Part shown: positions 8,749-18,517 of the stretch, piece after piece
Layout of the letters: each line of letters opens with the position of its first letter
How positions within the stretch are numbered: the first letter of the stretch is position 1
From: an uncultured Clostridia bacterium
GTDB lineage: Bacteria; Bacillota; Clostridia; TANB77; CAG-465
Reading direction: 5' to 3'
Assembly (NCBI GenBank): GCA_949106495.1
Contig: CARYZD010000008.1
Span: 29,434 to 93,433, forward strand
Length of the DNA stretch: 64,000 bases
The notes under the pieces: generated by a model
What the model saw: only the letters and a program-made list of their open reading frames with translations
What the model was told of the DNA's origin: nothing
Database searches by the model: none
Position numbers and translations under genes: made by a program

Positions 8749-9489
8749 TTATGATATTCCTTTATTGCTATATTTTATTATTTGATTTTCACTATATTTA
8801 CCATAAGCTTTTGTATATTCTTTTATTTTATCTAATGGCATCCAATTTATTACAAGCCCTATTAAGTTTCCACCCATACTCTCAATTTTCTTTTTTGTTT
8901 CAAGTAATGCTTCTCTTTTAGATTTTTCAATAGCACATACCATTACTACTCCATCAGCTTTATTACAAAGTATCATTGTATCTGTAACAACATTAATTGG
9001 TGGAGAATCAAATAAAATAATATCAAATTTATCATAAGCATAATTTACAATTTCAGTAAATTGATTATTTTCTAGTAATTCTGCTGGATTATGTGGAAAT
9101 CTTCCTGCTGGTATAACATATACATTGTCTATTTCAGTTTTAAGAATAATATTATCTATTTCTTGACTTAAATATACACTATCCTTACAAATCTTTTTAT
9201 TTTCTAATGCATTAGTCAATCCAACACTATTGTCTATATTGAAAATTTCATGTTGTCTTCCTCTTCTTAAATCACAATCAATAACAAGTACTTTTTGCTT
9301 TGATTGAGCAAATGCAATTGCTAAATTTGAAATAATCCAACTTTTACCATCTTCTGTTGCTGAACTTGTAAATAAAAATGACTTAACATTAGTTTGATTC
9401 TTCTTATACATAATACTAGTTCTTAAATTTCTAATTGATTCAGCTGCAGCAGATTTTGGAGCCTCATGAACTATCATATCTTTCTTCAT
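8749..9489 (-). CDS. CpsD/CapB-type bacterial tyrosine kinase
   Basis: This 246-residue cytoplasmic BY-kinase controls exopolysaccharide chain length together with its membrane activator. Walker A is ATEDGKSW (GKS at 48-50), Walker A' is VLVIDCD (67-73) and Walker B is ILFDSPP (D161). A C-terminal tyrosine cluster (EYTKAYGKYS and KYSNKG) provides the usual autophosphorylation sites. An AGGAGG site precedes the ATG. It is 12 bases downstream of the Wzz-like gene, which supplies the membrane half of the split kinase as in other Gram-positives. Both are transcribed apart from the main polysaccharide operon. Confidence 0.92.
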   Translation of the reverse strand: MKKDMIVHEAPKSAAAESIRNLRTSIMYKKNQTNVKSFLFTSSATEDGKSWIISNLAIAFAQSKQKVLVIDCDLRRGRQHEIFNIDNSVGLTNALENKKICKDSVYLSQEIDNIILKTEIDNVYVIPAGRFPHNPAELLENNQFTEIVNYAYDKFDIILFDSPPINVVTDTMILCNKADGVVMVCAIEKSKREALLETKKKIESMGGNLIGLVINWMPLDKIKEYTKAYGKYSENQIIKYSNKGIS

Positions 9490-9501
9490 AAAATTATCCT
9501 C

Positions 9502-10191
9502 CTAGTTTTTTATTTCTGGAATAACTGCAAGAACTTCAAGTCCTAGTAGTTCTTCCACTTCTGATTTAGATTTAATTCTTGTATCAAAATAAAAAATTAG
9601 AAATAGTATTCCACAAGAAAGTACTAATGCTACAGCACCAAATAATCCTGCATTTTTAACGTAATTTATATTATTAGGGCTATTACTTGGTATAGCTTTA
9701 TCTATTATAGTAACATTTTCAATATTATATATTTCTTTAACTTTTCCTTTAAATACATTAGATAAAGTATTGGCTACATCTGCAGCTATTTTAGGATTTT
9801 CATTTAATACCTGTATCTTTAACATTTCAGTATCATCTTTTGCAGAAACTGAAATATTTGACATTAATGATTCTTCAGATATATCTAGTCCTAATGTATC
9901 TTTTACTTCTTGTGCTACTGCTCTACTTTTCATTATTTCACTATATGTTGAAACAAGTTTTGAATTTAAAGTTACATCATTTTGTGTAATTCCTTCTTCA
10001 TTTGTATTATACAAATCCGTAGTATTTGTTGGTTTAGATAATACTACAGTAGTTACAGATGAATACATAGGTGTAACTAGATACTTGGTATAAAGTATCC
10101 CAGCAACTATACCTATTATAGTTAGAAAAATTACAAACATTTTCTTTTTAAAAATAAAATAGAATATTTCCTTTATATCAATTTCTTCCAT
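9502..10191 (-). CDS. Wzz/CpsC chain-length determinant, kinase activator
   Basis: This 229-residue protein has membrane segments near both ends (about residues 14-36 and 180-202) and an extracytoplasmic helical region between them. That is the classic short Gram-positive Wzz (CapA/CpsC) layout. It would sense and limit polysaccharide length and activate the adjacent kinase. I choose the ATG at 10189-10191, because GGTGATG lies directly upstream. The GTG and ATG further upstream fall inside this ribosome site. A promoter with an 18-base spacer lies at 10211-10240. Confidence 0.88.
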   Translation of the reverse strand: MEEIDIKEIFYFIFKKKMFVIFLTIIGIVAGILYTKYLVTPMYSSVTTVVLSKPTNTTDLYNTNEEGITQNDVTLNSKLVSTYSEIMKSRAVAQEVKDTLGLDISEESLMSNISVSAKDDTEMLKIQVLNENPKIAADVANTLSNVFKGKVKEIYNIENVTIIDKAIPSNSPNNINYVKNAGLFGAVALVLSCGILFLIFYFDTRIKSKSEVEELLGLEVLAVIPEIKN

Positions 10192-10210
10192 AAACATCAC
10201 CGATAGAAAA

Positions 10211-10240
10211 ATTATATACTGATTTTATAAAAAAAATCAA
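10211..10240 (-). promoter_or_regulatory. Promoter of the Wzz/kinase pair
   Basis: On the minus strand TTGATT (10240-10235) and TATAAT (10216-10211) are separated by 18 bases. The remaining DNA up to 10458 shows nothing else. Confidence 0.65.
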
Positions 10241-10458
10241 GAGTATAAATAAAATTTATGTAATATTAAAAATCACAATTAAAAATTTTTATATTATAAT
10301 TTAAACATCCTAATAATATTGCTATATAAAATGAGAGCTCAAAAAAATGTTGTTAGTTCTAGTTATTTATTTAAACAAAATTAAATATGCTGATATTGTA
10401 TGGTACTAATTGATTATAAATTAAAGATTTATTTCAATTCTTGACCAATACGTCAAAA

Positions 10459-10489
10459 AGCATTAGTACTATAAAAGTTACTAATGCTT
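10459..10489 (-). terminator. Terminator at the end of the polysaccharide operon
   Basis: AAGCATTAGTA (10459-10469) pairs with TACTAATGCTT (10479-10489). It overlaps the last codons of the iron-sulfur protein gene and is followed on the minus strand by TTTTGACG. Confidence 0.75.
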
Positions 10490-11635
10490 CTTTATTATCT
10501 TCTTTAATACTCTTTTAGATTTTCTATATACTCTTTTTATTAATGAAACTTTTGTATATTTATTAAGTTTATTAATAATATTACTTTCATTAATTGTATC
10601 ATTAGATAACTCACTAAAAAATCTATCTCTATTTTTATGAACATTTACATTATGAAAGTGATTATATCTGGCAGCTATATCAATATTTACTGCTTCCACA
10701 TACATATCACTCTTTATTTTCTCAAATATTTTTTCTCCATTAATAGAATTAACAGTTAATAGAGATATACCTTCTTTAGAATTTAGATTTGGTCTTATAT
10801 TTTCTATTCCCCAAAAATCCGCAATAGTAAAATCTGTTATTCTAGATTTACTTGCAAAAACGCAAGAATAACACGATGGTCTATTAATCATTTCTTTAAC
10901 AAATGCATTAAAATAGGAATTTTCTTCAATTTTAGTATTATCAAAAAATTCAATAATAGGAGTTTGATTTCTCCACCCATTCTCTTTACTCCTAAATTTA
11001 ATATCTTTAATTTTTTTAGAATACTTTATTTCAAGATTATTTTTATATAATTTAAACACTTTTGGTGATGGATTAGCATGACATAAAATATCACATAAAA
11101 TTAAATTATCATATTCTTTTACAAGATATTTTTTTAATCCACTTATTTGACATGCTGTTCCTGTATATAATACTATTTTTCCTTGTTTTAAAAACTCTTC
11201 TGCTTCTCTATATGTATTTTTTAAATCACTTCTTACATACTTTGAGCCACAAAATTGTTTGCAATCTTCTAGTGTAGATGCATACTTGTGGACTGCTATT
11301 AAATTTTCATCATAAGTTACACCAAATACAATTCCATTATTCTCTATTGTAAATTTAGCTAAAGCATAAAACATACCACCAGAAGATGCAATCCTTAATT
11401 CATCTTTATTTTTATTTATTGCAATATATGCATTAGCATTTTCAACATTTTCATTAAAATTAGAACATACTTTCTGACATAATCCACAATCAATACATTT
11501 TTCTTTATCTATAAATGGATATAAAAAACCTTCTTTATCCTCTTGCATTGTTATAGCTCTCTTAGGACATTTTAAGGCACATGTTCCACACCCATTACAA
11601 AATTCTTTTTTACTTGTGTTAAAATAATTGTCCAT
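10481..11635 (-). CDS. F420-hydrogenase beta-subunit-like iron-sulfur protein of the polysaccharide locus
   Basis: This 384-residue protein has two N-terminal [4Fe-4S] motifs (C13-x2-C16-x2-C19-x3-C23 and C47-x2-C50-x2-C53-x3-C57). They are followed by the FrhB N- and C-terminal domains (with ASSGGMFYAL, a GTACQISGLK segment and FADFWG-type ending TIADFWGIE). Such proteins recur next to polysaccharide pyruvyl transferases in surface-polysaccharide clusters, as here. They presumably carry out a redox step in sugar modification, but their reaction is not known. It is the last gene of the operon, 13 bases after wzx, with an AAGGAG site. Confidence 0.85.
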   Translation of the reverse strand: MDNYFNTSKKEFCNGCGTCALKCPKRAITMQEDKEGFLYPFIDKEKCIDCGLCQKVCSNFNENVENANAYIAINKNKDELRIASSGGMFYALAKFTIENNGIVFGVTYDENLIAVHKYASTLEDCKQFCGSKYVRSDLKNTYREAEEFLKQGKIVLYTGTACQISGLKKYLVKEYDNLILCDILCHANPSPKVFKLYKNNLEIKYSKKIKDIKFRSKENGWRNQTPIIEFFDNTKIEENSYFNAFVKEMINRPSCYSCVFASKSRITDFTIADFWGIENIRPNLNSKEGISLLTVNSINGEKIFEKIKSDMYVEAVNIDIAARYNHFHNVNVHKNRDRFFSELSNDTINESNIINKLNKYTKVSLIKRVYRKSKRVLKKIIKKH

Positions 11636-11648
11636 ACAATTTTACTCC

Positions 11649-13052
11649 TTATTTTCTTTTAAATATCATCTTTAAAATTTTGTTTAAATTCTCTTTATTA
11701 ATCAAATAAGCATATATAATAGCAATAGCTAGTCCCATAGCATATAATATCATATTATTTGAATAATACACAAATAATATTGGTACTAGTGCAATTAAAG
11801 TTGATAAAACAAAAGATTTATCTATATTAATTTCAAAATATTTTTTCTTAATATCATATAATCTATATAGAGACATAACAAAATATGCAATTAATGTAGA
11901 AATAGTTGCAGCAAATAATCCAACAAATTTAATTAAACATAAATGAACTATAATATTAATAACTGCTGATATTATGGATGTATTAGCAACAGCTTTTGTA
12001 TTTTTCTCAGCTACATATATTGTACTAATTAATCCAACCAAAACATTAAAAATTGAAGCTATAATCATTATAGGAACTTGTACATATCCATCTCCAAATT
12101 TTTCATTTATCATAATTGGATATACAAAAGGCATACATGCGATTATTCCTATACCTATTGATGTAAAAAACTTCAGCATAATATTTGTCATTTTATTTAA
12201 AAACTCTTTTACATCTGAATCATTAATATGTAATGACACCATCTCTGTCCAAGTAAGATTAAATATATTATATATAGTTATAAGTACAGTCGAAAATTTA
12301 TGTGCTGCGGATAATATTCCGTTTTGTGCTACACCTAATATTCCTGAAACAATAACTCTATCAGATGCGTTAAAAACCCACCAAGATATTGCATTAGGAA
12401 TTAGTGGCAATGAATATTTCCATAACTTTCTTAACACTATACCTTTAAATTTTGTAAAACTAATATACTTATATAACTTTAAAACTATTATATTATAAAT
12501 AGTACATACTAATTGTCCTAACATATTTGCAGTAAGCATTCCATATGCGCCAAATTTAAAAACAACTATAAATAAAATATTAAAAAGTATTGTAGAAAAA
12601 GCAGATAAAAAGCTTCCTACTGCAAACTGTGTATTTTTTCCTAAACCTCTAGATATCTGTTGTGCTAAAGAAGCAAAAATATATGCAATGACATTGGTTG
12701 CTAAGAAAAATTTATATCTATTATCTACCAAAGGACTAATTAAAAGAAATATTACTATATATATAGCACACTGTATAATAACAGAAAAAATTCCAGTAGA
12801 TATTATTACTTTTTTATTTTCTTCATTTTCTCTATTATCTATCAAATTTCTAAAAACAGCTTGCTCAACCTGAAATGTAACAATAGGTAATAATAATGAA
12901 ACTAATGTATTTAATAAATCAACAGTTCCATATTCTTCTGTAGATAATATTGCTGTATATAATGGTAATAAGAAAAAAGTAATTAGCTGAGTACAAATTT
13001 TACCAACAGCAATTATAATTGTATTTTTAAATAATGTTCTTTCTCTAGACAT
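11649..13052 (-). CDS. Wzx-type oligosaccharide flippase
   Basis: This 467-residue protein has 12-14 predicted membrane segments along its full length, typical of the MOP/polysaccharide-transport superfamily. The N-terminal RTLFKNTIIIAVGKICTQLI region and the STEEYGTVDLL loop are characteristic. It would flip lipid-linked repeat units to the outer face of the membrane for polymerisation by the Wzy-like protein encoded upstream. It overlaps the pyruvyl transferase gene by 8 bases, indicating translational coupling. AAGGAG precedes the ATG. Confidence 0.9.
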   Translation of the reverse strand: MSRERTLFKNTIIIAVGKICTQLITFFLLPLYTAILSTEEYGTVDLLNTLVSLLLPIVTFQVEQAVFRNLIDNRENEENKKVIISTGIFSVIIQCAIYIVIFLLISPLVDNRYKFFLATNVIAYIFASLAQQISRGLGKNTQFAVGSFLSAFSTILFNILFIVVFKFGAYGMLTANMLGQLVCTIYNIIVLKLYKYISFTKFKGIVLRKLWKYSLPLIPNAISWWVFNASDRVIVSGILGVAQNGILSAAHKFSTVLITIYNIFNLTWTEMVSLHINDSDVKEFLNKMTNIMLKFFTSIGIGIIACMPFVYPIMINEKFGDGYVQVPIMIIASIFNVLVGLISTIYVAEKNTKAVANTSIISAVINIIVHLCLIKFVGLFAATISTLIAYFVMSLYRLYDIKKKYFEINIDKSFVLSTLIALVPILFVYYSNNMILYAMGLAIAIIYAYLINKENLNKILKMIFKRK

Positions 13053-14181
13053 TATTTTCTCCTTGCTTATTATTTATAGCATTTTCTAACCATTCTATTG
13101 ATTTATTTCTTTCTTCTTCTAATTTTTTATTTACATCTTCCCAATCAGTTTCAAAATCATAATCTATTTTATTAAATTCATCTAAACTATAAAATGTTCT
13201 TCCTGAAATACCTAATTTATTTAATATATTAGTAACTCTTGCTCCAGTTTTTTTATGAGGAATAATAAAGAATTTTTTATTATATATTATTGAGAATACA
13301 GTAGCATGAAAAGATGTCGCTACTACATATTCAGCATTTTTAATATAATTTACAAACTCTAAAGGCCCTTCTGTATATGCTGTTTTTAATACGTTTTTAT
13401 AACCAGGGTTTCTATTTCCAAAATGTATAACCTTTAAACCAGTTTTTCTAGATAATTCATTTACAATTTTAACATATTGATTATCTGGTTCTACAACATA
13501 AGCTAATATATATTTTTCACTGCTTTTATTTAAATTTATTATTTCTTTATCCCAATTTTCTTTTTTTAATAAAAGTGTAGGATCTAACACAACACTAATA
13601 TTTTTATTAATAATTTTCTCTAATTTATCTTTAGCATCATTTTCTCTAACTGATATATGATTTATTTTTGATATTTTTTTATAGTATATATCTTGATTTT
13701 TAGTAATTTGTGTTGAATCACCAACACTTGCTGCATAAGATATTCTATTAATAGATTCATCTCCAAAATTCAACGTAAATGCATCTGATAATTCTCCAAC
13801 AATTTTAATACTCCATACTTGATCACTTCCTGTTATTAATGTGTCATAATCATGTTTATAATTAATTAGTTGATTTATATCTTTAAAGCATGTGTTTGAC
13901 ATAATATATTTTTCATGAATATATTTATCAAAATTATAATATCTTTTTTTAGTTTTTCTAGAAAAAAGAATATATTTTATTATTCCTTTTACAATTTTTT
14001 TTAAATTCAAATTCTTCTTTGGAAAAAACCTATAACCTGACATCACATTTTCATCTATATAATCAATTATTTCAACATCACTTTTAAAATAATTAGCAAT
14101 TATAGTTTGTAGTGCATAGCACTGTAAGCTTGCTCCATAATTATATGCTCTATGAAAAGTTATTATTCCTATTTTTTTCAT
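13045..14181 (-). CDS. Polysaccharide pyruvyl transferase family protein
   Basis: This 378-residue protein opens with the family motif GIITFHRAYNYGASLQCYAL and contains TGSDQVW near residue 117 and a C-terminal VVATSFHATVFSIIY segment. All are hallmarks of the CsaB/WcaK pyruvyl transferase fold. The family typically adds ketal pyruvate to a sugar of a surface polysaccharide, giving it negative charge. The acceptor here is unknown. It is paired in this operon with the F420-hydrogenase-beta-like protein, a common association. AAAGGAGGAG lies upstream of the ATG. Confidence 0.9.
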   Translation of the reverse strand: MKKIGIITFHRAYNYGASLQCYALQTIIANYFKSDVEIIDYIDENVMSGYRFFPKKNLNLKKIVKGIIKYILFSRKTKKRYYNFDKYIHEKYIMSNTCFKDINQLINYKHDYDTLITGSDQVWSIKIVGELSDAFTLNFGDESINRISYAASVGDSTQITKNQDIYYKKISKINHISVRENDAKDKLEKIINKNISVVLDPTLLLKKENWDKEIINLNKSSEKYILAYVVEPDNQYVKIVNELSRKTGLKVIHFGNRNPGYKNVLKTAYTEGPLEFVNYIKNAEYVVATSFHATVFSIIYNKKFFIIPHKKTGARVTNILNKLGISGRTFYSLDEFNKIDYDFETDWEDVNKKLEEERNKSIEWLENAINNKQGENNV

Positions 14182-14196
14182 TACTATTCTCCTCCT

Positions 14197-15126
14197 TTAT
14201 ACAAACAATTCGTTTTGTTTGATTTTTAATTTTAACACTGTTTTAAATATTTTAGGATTAAACCTATAAATAACAAGTTTTATTTTACACTTTTTACTAA
14301 TATTTCTAGCAAACATTACTTTCCAAAAATTCTTTATATATTTCTCATCACTATTTAAGTTTAATTTATTATTATAATAAAACATTAAATAATTATACCA
14401 GTATATTTCATTAATATTTTTATAATACTTCTCTAACTTTATATAAGCCTTTCTTACACTTTCAATTTTATTACTAGAATACACACTACTACTTTTTCTC
14501 ATTCTATAATAATATAAACATTGTGGAATTACACATATTTTATTACAATGACTTATATACTCACAAACAAATAATGCATCTTCAAGAAATTTAATATCTT
14601 CTTGAAATTTAATATCATATTTATCTATTATATCCTTTTTAAAAAACTTATTCCACAAAAAGCCTCTTATATTATTGTTATTTAGAACTCCCATTAAAAT
14701 TTCTTCTTTTTTTATTTCATTTCTAAAATTAATTATTTTTTTTTCTATAATTTTATTTACAAACATTTCATAATATCCAGAACATATTAAATCATAATTT
14801 TCAGCTTCCTTAATAAAACTTAAAATACAGTCTTCATTCAATATATCATCAGAATCTACAAAATAAATATATTTACCATTAGCTTTACTTAAACCAAAAT
14901 TTCTAGCTTTAGATACTCCCTCATTTTTTTTAATAAACAGTGAAATTCTTTTATCTTTCTCTAAATATTTCTCACATATTTCTTTACTATTATCTATAGA
15001 ACCATTATCTATTAAAATTAATTCATAGTTTTTATACTTCTGTTCTTGCACTGATTTTATTAAATCAGATATATATAAACTCGTATTATATATTGGTACA
15101 ATTATAGATACTAATTCTTCTCCCAT
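14197..15126 (-). CDS. GT2 family glycosyltransferase
   Basis: This protein of about 309 residues has an N-terminal GT-A domain: SIIVPIYNTSLYISDL near the start, ILIDNGSIDNS, then the nucleotide-metal motif YFVDSDD near residue 90. It would add one sugar to the lipid-linked repeat unit on the cytoplasmic face. I favour the ATG at 15124-15126, eleven bases from AAAGGAG. The ATG at 15133-15135 overlaps the upstream stop codon but sits only two bases from that site. C-terminal residues are Lys-rich, consistent with membrane association. The donor and acceptor sugars are unknown. Confidence 0.88.
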   Translation of the reverse strand: MGEELVSIIVPIYNTSLYISDLIKSVQEQKYKNYELILIDNGSIDNSKEICEKYLEKDKRISLFIKKNEGVSKARNFGLSKANGKYIYFVDSDDILNEDCILSFIKEAENYDLICSGYYEMFVNKIIEKKIINFRNEIKKEEILMGVLNNNNIRGFLWNKFFKKDIIDKYDIKFQEDIKFLEDALFVCEYISHCNKICVIPQCLYYYRMRKSSSVYSSNKIESVRKAYIKLEKYYKNINEIYWYNYLMFYYNNKLNLNSDEKYIKNFWKVMFARNISKKCKIKLVIYRFNPKIFKTVLKLKIKQNELFV

Positions 15127-15131
15127 AGTTA

Positions 15132-16217
15132 TCATCTCTCCTTTATTCTTTTACCAATACAATACAAATTCCATGAAATAAAATTTTCATTAATTAAAGA
15201 TTTTACTAATATATCTCCGTTATCTACACAATATTCTTCTTTAATTTTATTAAACTCATAACAAGCCAAAATAAAAATTGCTTTTCTAACTTTTATATCT
15301 AATTTTCGAGTTCTTATCATAAGCATTGGTCCTAATTCATTTAATATCTTTTTAATTTGCTCTCTATCAAATCTTATATTTCTAACATTATAATTTCTAA
15401 TTATTTCTGAAACTAAAAAAAACTGGTCAAGATTTTTATAATTTTTTATTTTTCCTTGAATTTTAGTAGCACTTACCTTGTATTCCACATATTTATATAA
15501 ACTATCTTCAATTATCCCATAAAGTTTAACTTTAGGTAAAATATATATACCATTTATCATATCTTCAAACCAATAGTTTTCAGGAAATGATATCCCTTGA
15601 TACATTTTTTTCTCTAAAACAGCTCCCCATAAGTACTCATCTAAATCATTAAAATTAGTTTCCCTAGTATAATTAGAAGATTTTATTCTTTTACCATATT
15701 GATTAACTTTAGTATAATTACATTTTACATATTGCAAATTCTCTTTAATAATCTTATCAAGCATTTTTTCTATGAATCCATCTTCAAAATAATCATCACT
15801 ATCTAAAAAAGTTATATATTTACCATTTGCATTTTCTAGTAAAATATTTCTAGTATAAGATATTCCTTTATTAGCCTGATTAATAATTCTTATATTATCT
15901 TTATTCAATTTTTCTAACACTGTTAAAGATTCATCTGTAGAACCATCGTTAACTATAATTATTTCATAGTTATATTTTGTATTTTGATTACAAATAGAAT
16001 TAATACATTTTTCTATTGTATTTTCTGCATTATACATTGGTACTAAAATACTAATATCACATAAATTCTTATCATTTATTTTATTAGTACAATTATAGTC
16101 GATTTTTTTATATATATTTTCTATTTTATTTTTACTTTTTAAAATATCATGCTTGAATTTAATATGTGATGTCATTTTTGCTACTATTAATAATAATTTT
16201 ACCATCATTTTCTTCAT
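15132..16217 (-). CDS. GT2 family glycosyltransferase
   Basis: This 361-residue protein has about 50 residues of basic and hydrophobic leader, then a GT-A domain starting ISILVPMYNAENTIEKCI, with IIIVNDGSTDES and the metal motif FLDSDDYF. It is the second GT2 enzyme of the operon. Its start lies within the end of the polymerase gene (58-base overlap) and has GAGGAG about 11 bases upstream, suggesting coupled translation. Sugar specificity cannot be inferred. Confidence 0.88.
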   Translation of the reverse strand: MKKMMVKLLLIVAKMTSHIKFKHDILKSKNKIENIYKKIDYNCTNKINDKNLCDISILVPMYNAENTIEKCINSICNQNTKYNYEIIIVNDGSTDESLTVLEKLNKDNIRIINQANKGISYTRNILLENANGKYITFLDSDDYFEDGFIEKMLDKIIKENLQYVKCNYTKVNQYGKRIKSSNYTRETNFNDLDEYLWGAVLEKKMYQGISFPENYWFEDMINGIYILPKVKLYGIIEDSLYKYVEYKVSATKIQGKIKNYKNLDQFFLVSEIIRNYNVRNIRFDREQIKKILNELGPMLMIRTRKLDIKVRKAIFILACYEFNKIKEEYCVDNGDILVKSLINENFISWNLYCIGKRIKER

Positions 16218-17298
16218 TTATTTTTTTCTCCTCAAAAATATAATCAATAATAAATATTAGTGTTGGATTCATTAAAATACTCATAAAATAGCTCTCAAAC
16301 ATGCAATAGAATAAGAAAAATATCATAAGTAATATTTTTTGCTCTTTATTTTGTTTTATTAAAGTTTTATTAGTTTGAGCTAAATAATAAATAAACCAAA
16401 CTGAAGCAAGTAATCCCCCTTCATAAAACATTGAAAAATAGCCATTATCAAACAATACAATGTTATTAAAAGAATTAGATCCAATAATAGGAATTCTATA
16501 GTTTTTAATTAATATATTCATATACTTTAATCTACCTGTAAGTAAAACATCTAGTTTTTTTACAAATTCACTATTTGTATAGCTAAGTGCTAAGACTATA
16601 GAAATAAGTATAACTAAAATAAGTTCTACTTTTAATAACTTTGGTATCATTTTTTTTATACTTTTACTTTTTTTATACAAATATATTAACACTAAATATA
16701 ATGTTAATATTATAAAACCAGTTCTTGAAAAAGTATATTTATATAAAATAAAATTAAAAGTTTCAATAATACCTACTGTAAAAATGTTAATTTTTTTATG
16801 ATAAATATATCCAAATAAGAATACTATAATTGAAAAAGAAGAATGTACAAGATTAGGATGTGAATATCCAAAACAATATCTTTTAATATTCCCAACGCCT
16901 GTTCTATAATGAAATATATATTCATTATTAATAATTCCTGTTAAAGATAATGTAATCATCATCAAAAAAGATATCAATCTTACCATAAACATAATTTTTA
17001 AAATATTTTCTCTATTTACATTCTTTAAACAACATAACGAAATAGCCGTAAATAATACAGTTGTTACATCTCCTATAACAAAATCTATTATACCAATAAT
17101 CATTAAACTAAATATTCTCCACAGCTCTTTTTTATTAAATCTATCTTTTAACAATTTCATTACTATTAAAAAAGTTCCAAAAGCATAGCATAAAATATAT
17201 ATATTATTTGAACCAGCTAAGCCAATTCCTTTACAAAATGTAATTATAATAAAAAAAATATATACTAATATTTCACTTTTTTGTATTCTTTTTTCCAT
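16159..17298 (-). CDS. Wzy-like polysaccharide polymerase
   Basis: This 379-residue protein has about 10-11 predicted membrane segments and a larger extracytoplasmic loop containing the FGYSHPNLVHSSF motif. A segment with YTFSRTGFI follows, a pattern seen in Gram-positive Wzy-type polymerases. Sequence conservation in this family is always poor. The call therefore rests on topology, this motif, and its position among glycosyltransferase and flippase genes that otherwise lack a polymerase. It shares one base with the stop of the upstream gene. Confidence 0.78.
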   Translation of the reverse strand: MEKRIQKSEILVYIFFIIITFCKGIGLAGSNNIYILCYAFGTFLIVMKLLKDRFNKKELWRIFSLMIIGIIDFVIGDVTTVLFTAISLCCLKNVNRENILKIMFMVRLISFLMMITLSLTGIINNEYIFHYRTGVGNIKRYCFGYSHPNLVHSSFSIIVFLFGYIYHKKINIFTVGIIETFNFILYKYTFSRTGFIILTLYLVLIYLYKKSKSIKKMIPKLLKVELILVILISIVLALSYTNSEFVKKLDVLLTGRLKYMNILIKNYRIPIIGSNSFNNIVLFDNGYFSMFYEGGLLASVWFIYYLAQTNKTLIKQNKEQKILLMIFFLFYCMFESYFMSILMNPTLIFIIDYIFEEKKINEENDGKIIINSSKNDITY

Positions 17299-18002
17299 TA
17301 TTTCACTCCTATTATTTTCCTTATTAATTGTTTTAAAGGAATAAGATAATACTTAATTTTTTTTATTAATTTATTTCCTGAATACCAACTTGCATTAAAA
17401 TGATGAATAGAATATGTATTATCTGTAATAATTAACTTATTTGTTCCCATTTTTAAAGGACAGAAATATTCTACAGGATAAATATTCATGTTATACACTT
17501 TTTGAAACACATCCTCTTTTTCTAATCCTTTTAATTCTAATATATTTGTTGTAATCTTTACACAAATAACTTGCTTAAACTCTCCATTTACAAAAAAATT
17601 ATTATTTTCATAATATTCTTTGTTCTCTTTTATAAATGGATGTCCTTTTATTGCTCCAAAACCTTGTCCTGTATTTACTGTTCCTATTTGTTCCATTCCA
17701 ATATATCCATCACAGTCAAGTAAATTGTCAAGATTTTTTAACAATTCAACATCTGTATCTAAATATATTCCGCCTTCATTATATATTATGTCAAGTCTTA
17801 CATAATCAGTTAAAAAAGCAAATTTTTTATTTTCATATGTATACTTAACATATTCATTTTTATTTAAATCATAATTACTTTCATTCCATTCAATTATTTC
17901 ATAATCTGGACAATATTTCTTCCAACTATCTATACATTTTCTAGCTTCTTCTGGTAATGGATTACCTCCAAACCAACAATAATGTATCTTCTTTGGTATC
18001 AT
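17298..18002 (-). CDS. GT32-type glycosyltransferase (DXD sugar-binding region)
   Basis: This 234-residue protein opens with MIPKKIHYCWFGGNPLP. It has the family block with AFLTDYVRLDIIYNEGG and the metal and UDP-sugar motif DTD (in YLDTDVEL, near residue 95). It matches capsular polysaccharide GT32 enzymes, which share the DXD region with large clostridial toxins and yeast Och1. It lies between the PssE-like gene (3-base gap) and the polymerase, so it should act in repeat-unit assembly. Confidence 0.88.
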   Translation of the reverse strand: MIPKKIHYCWFGGNPLPEEARKCIDSWKKYCPDYEIIEWNESNYDLNKNEYVKYTYENKKFAFLTDYVRLDIIYNEGGIYLDTDVELLKNLDNLLDCDGYIGMEQIGTVNTGQGFGAIKGHPFIKENKEYYENNNFFVNGEFKQVICVKITTNILELKGLEKEDVFQKVYNMNIYPVEYFCPLKMGTNKLIITDNTYSIHHFNASWYSGNKLIKKIKYYLIPLKQLIRKIIGVK

Positions 18003-18005
18003 TTT

Positions 18006-18506
18006 TTACTCCTTAAATAAACTTTTTATTTCTTTATCTAGTTTTTCACAAAAAACTTTATTATTAGATTTATAGTTTTCTTTCATAGATTCAACAATTA
18101 AATCATAATTTATAATTAAATTTTTCAATTCATTTATATCATAACATGGTATTAACGAATTATCCCTATCAACAACTTGTTTAACAAATTCTAATTGATG
18201 GTTATTAACATGTTCATTAAAATCTTTTTGTCTTGGAACAACAATTGGAACTTTTCCAATAGTTAATGGAGCTATAAAACTTGCAGGTCCACCATGTGTT
18301 ATTATAATTCTAGCTTCATTCATATTTTTTTGCATATCTTCATAACCAATTAATTTATATGAAATACAATTTTTAGGTTCATACTTTGTATAACCCTTTT
18401 GTATAATTACATCTTCTTTTATTGTTCCATTATCCTTTAAATCATCTATTTCCTTTACTAATCTTTCAAAGCCTTGTTCATGTGTTCCAACTGTAACAAA
18501 TATCAT
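18006..18506 (-). CDS. PssE-type glycosyltransferase subunit (Alg13-like)
   Basis: This 166-residue protein begins MIFVTVGTHEQGFERL, the signature of PssE/Cps14G, the catalytic half of a two-protein glycosyltransferase. ITHGGPASF (about residues 93-101) is the UDP-sugar binding loop of the GT28 C-terminal fold. It pairs with the PssD-like gene 11 bases upstream, which provides the membrane anchor. A GGAGG site precedes the ATG. It typically adds the second sugar after the priming transferase. Confidence 0.88.
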   Translation of the reverse strand: MIFVTVGTHEQGFERLVKEIDDLKDNGTIKEDVIIQKGYTKYEPKNCISYKLIGYEDMQKNMNEARIIITHGGPASFIAPLTIGKVPIVVPRQKDFNEHVNNHQLEFVKQVVDRDNSLIPCYDINELKNLIINYDLIVESMKENYKSNNKVFCEKLDKEIKSLFKE

Positions 18507-18517
18507 TAAAGCACCTC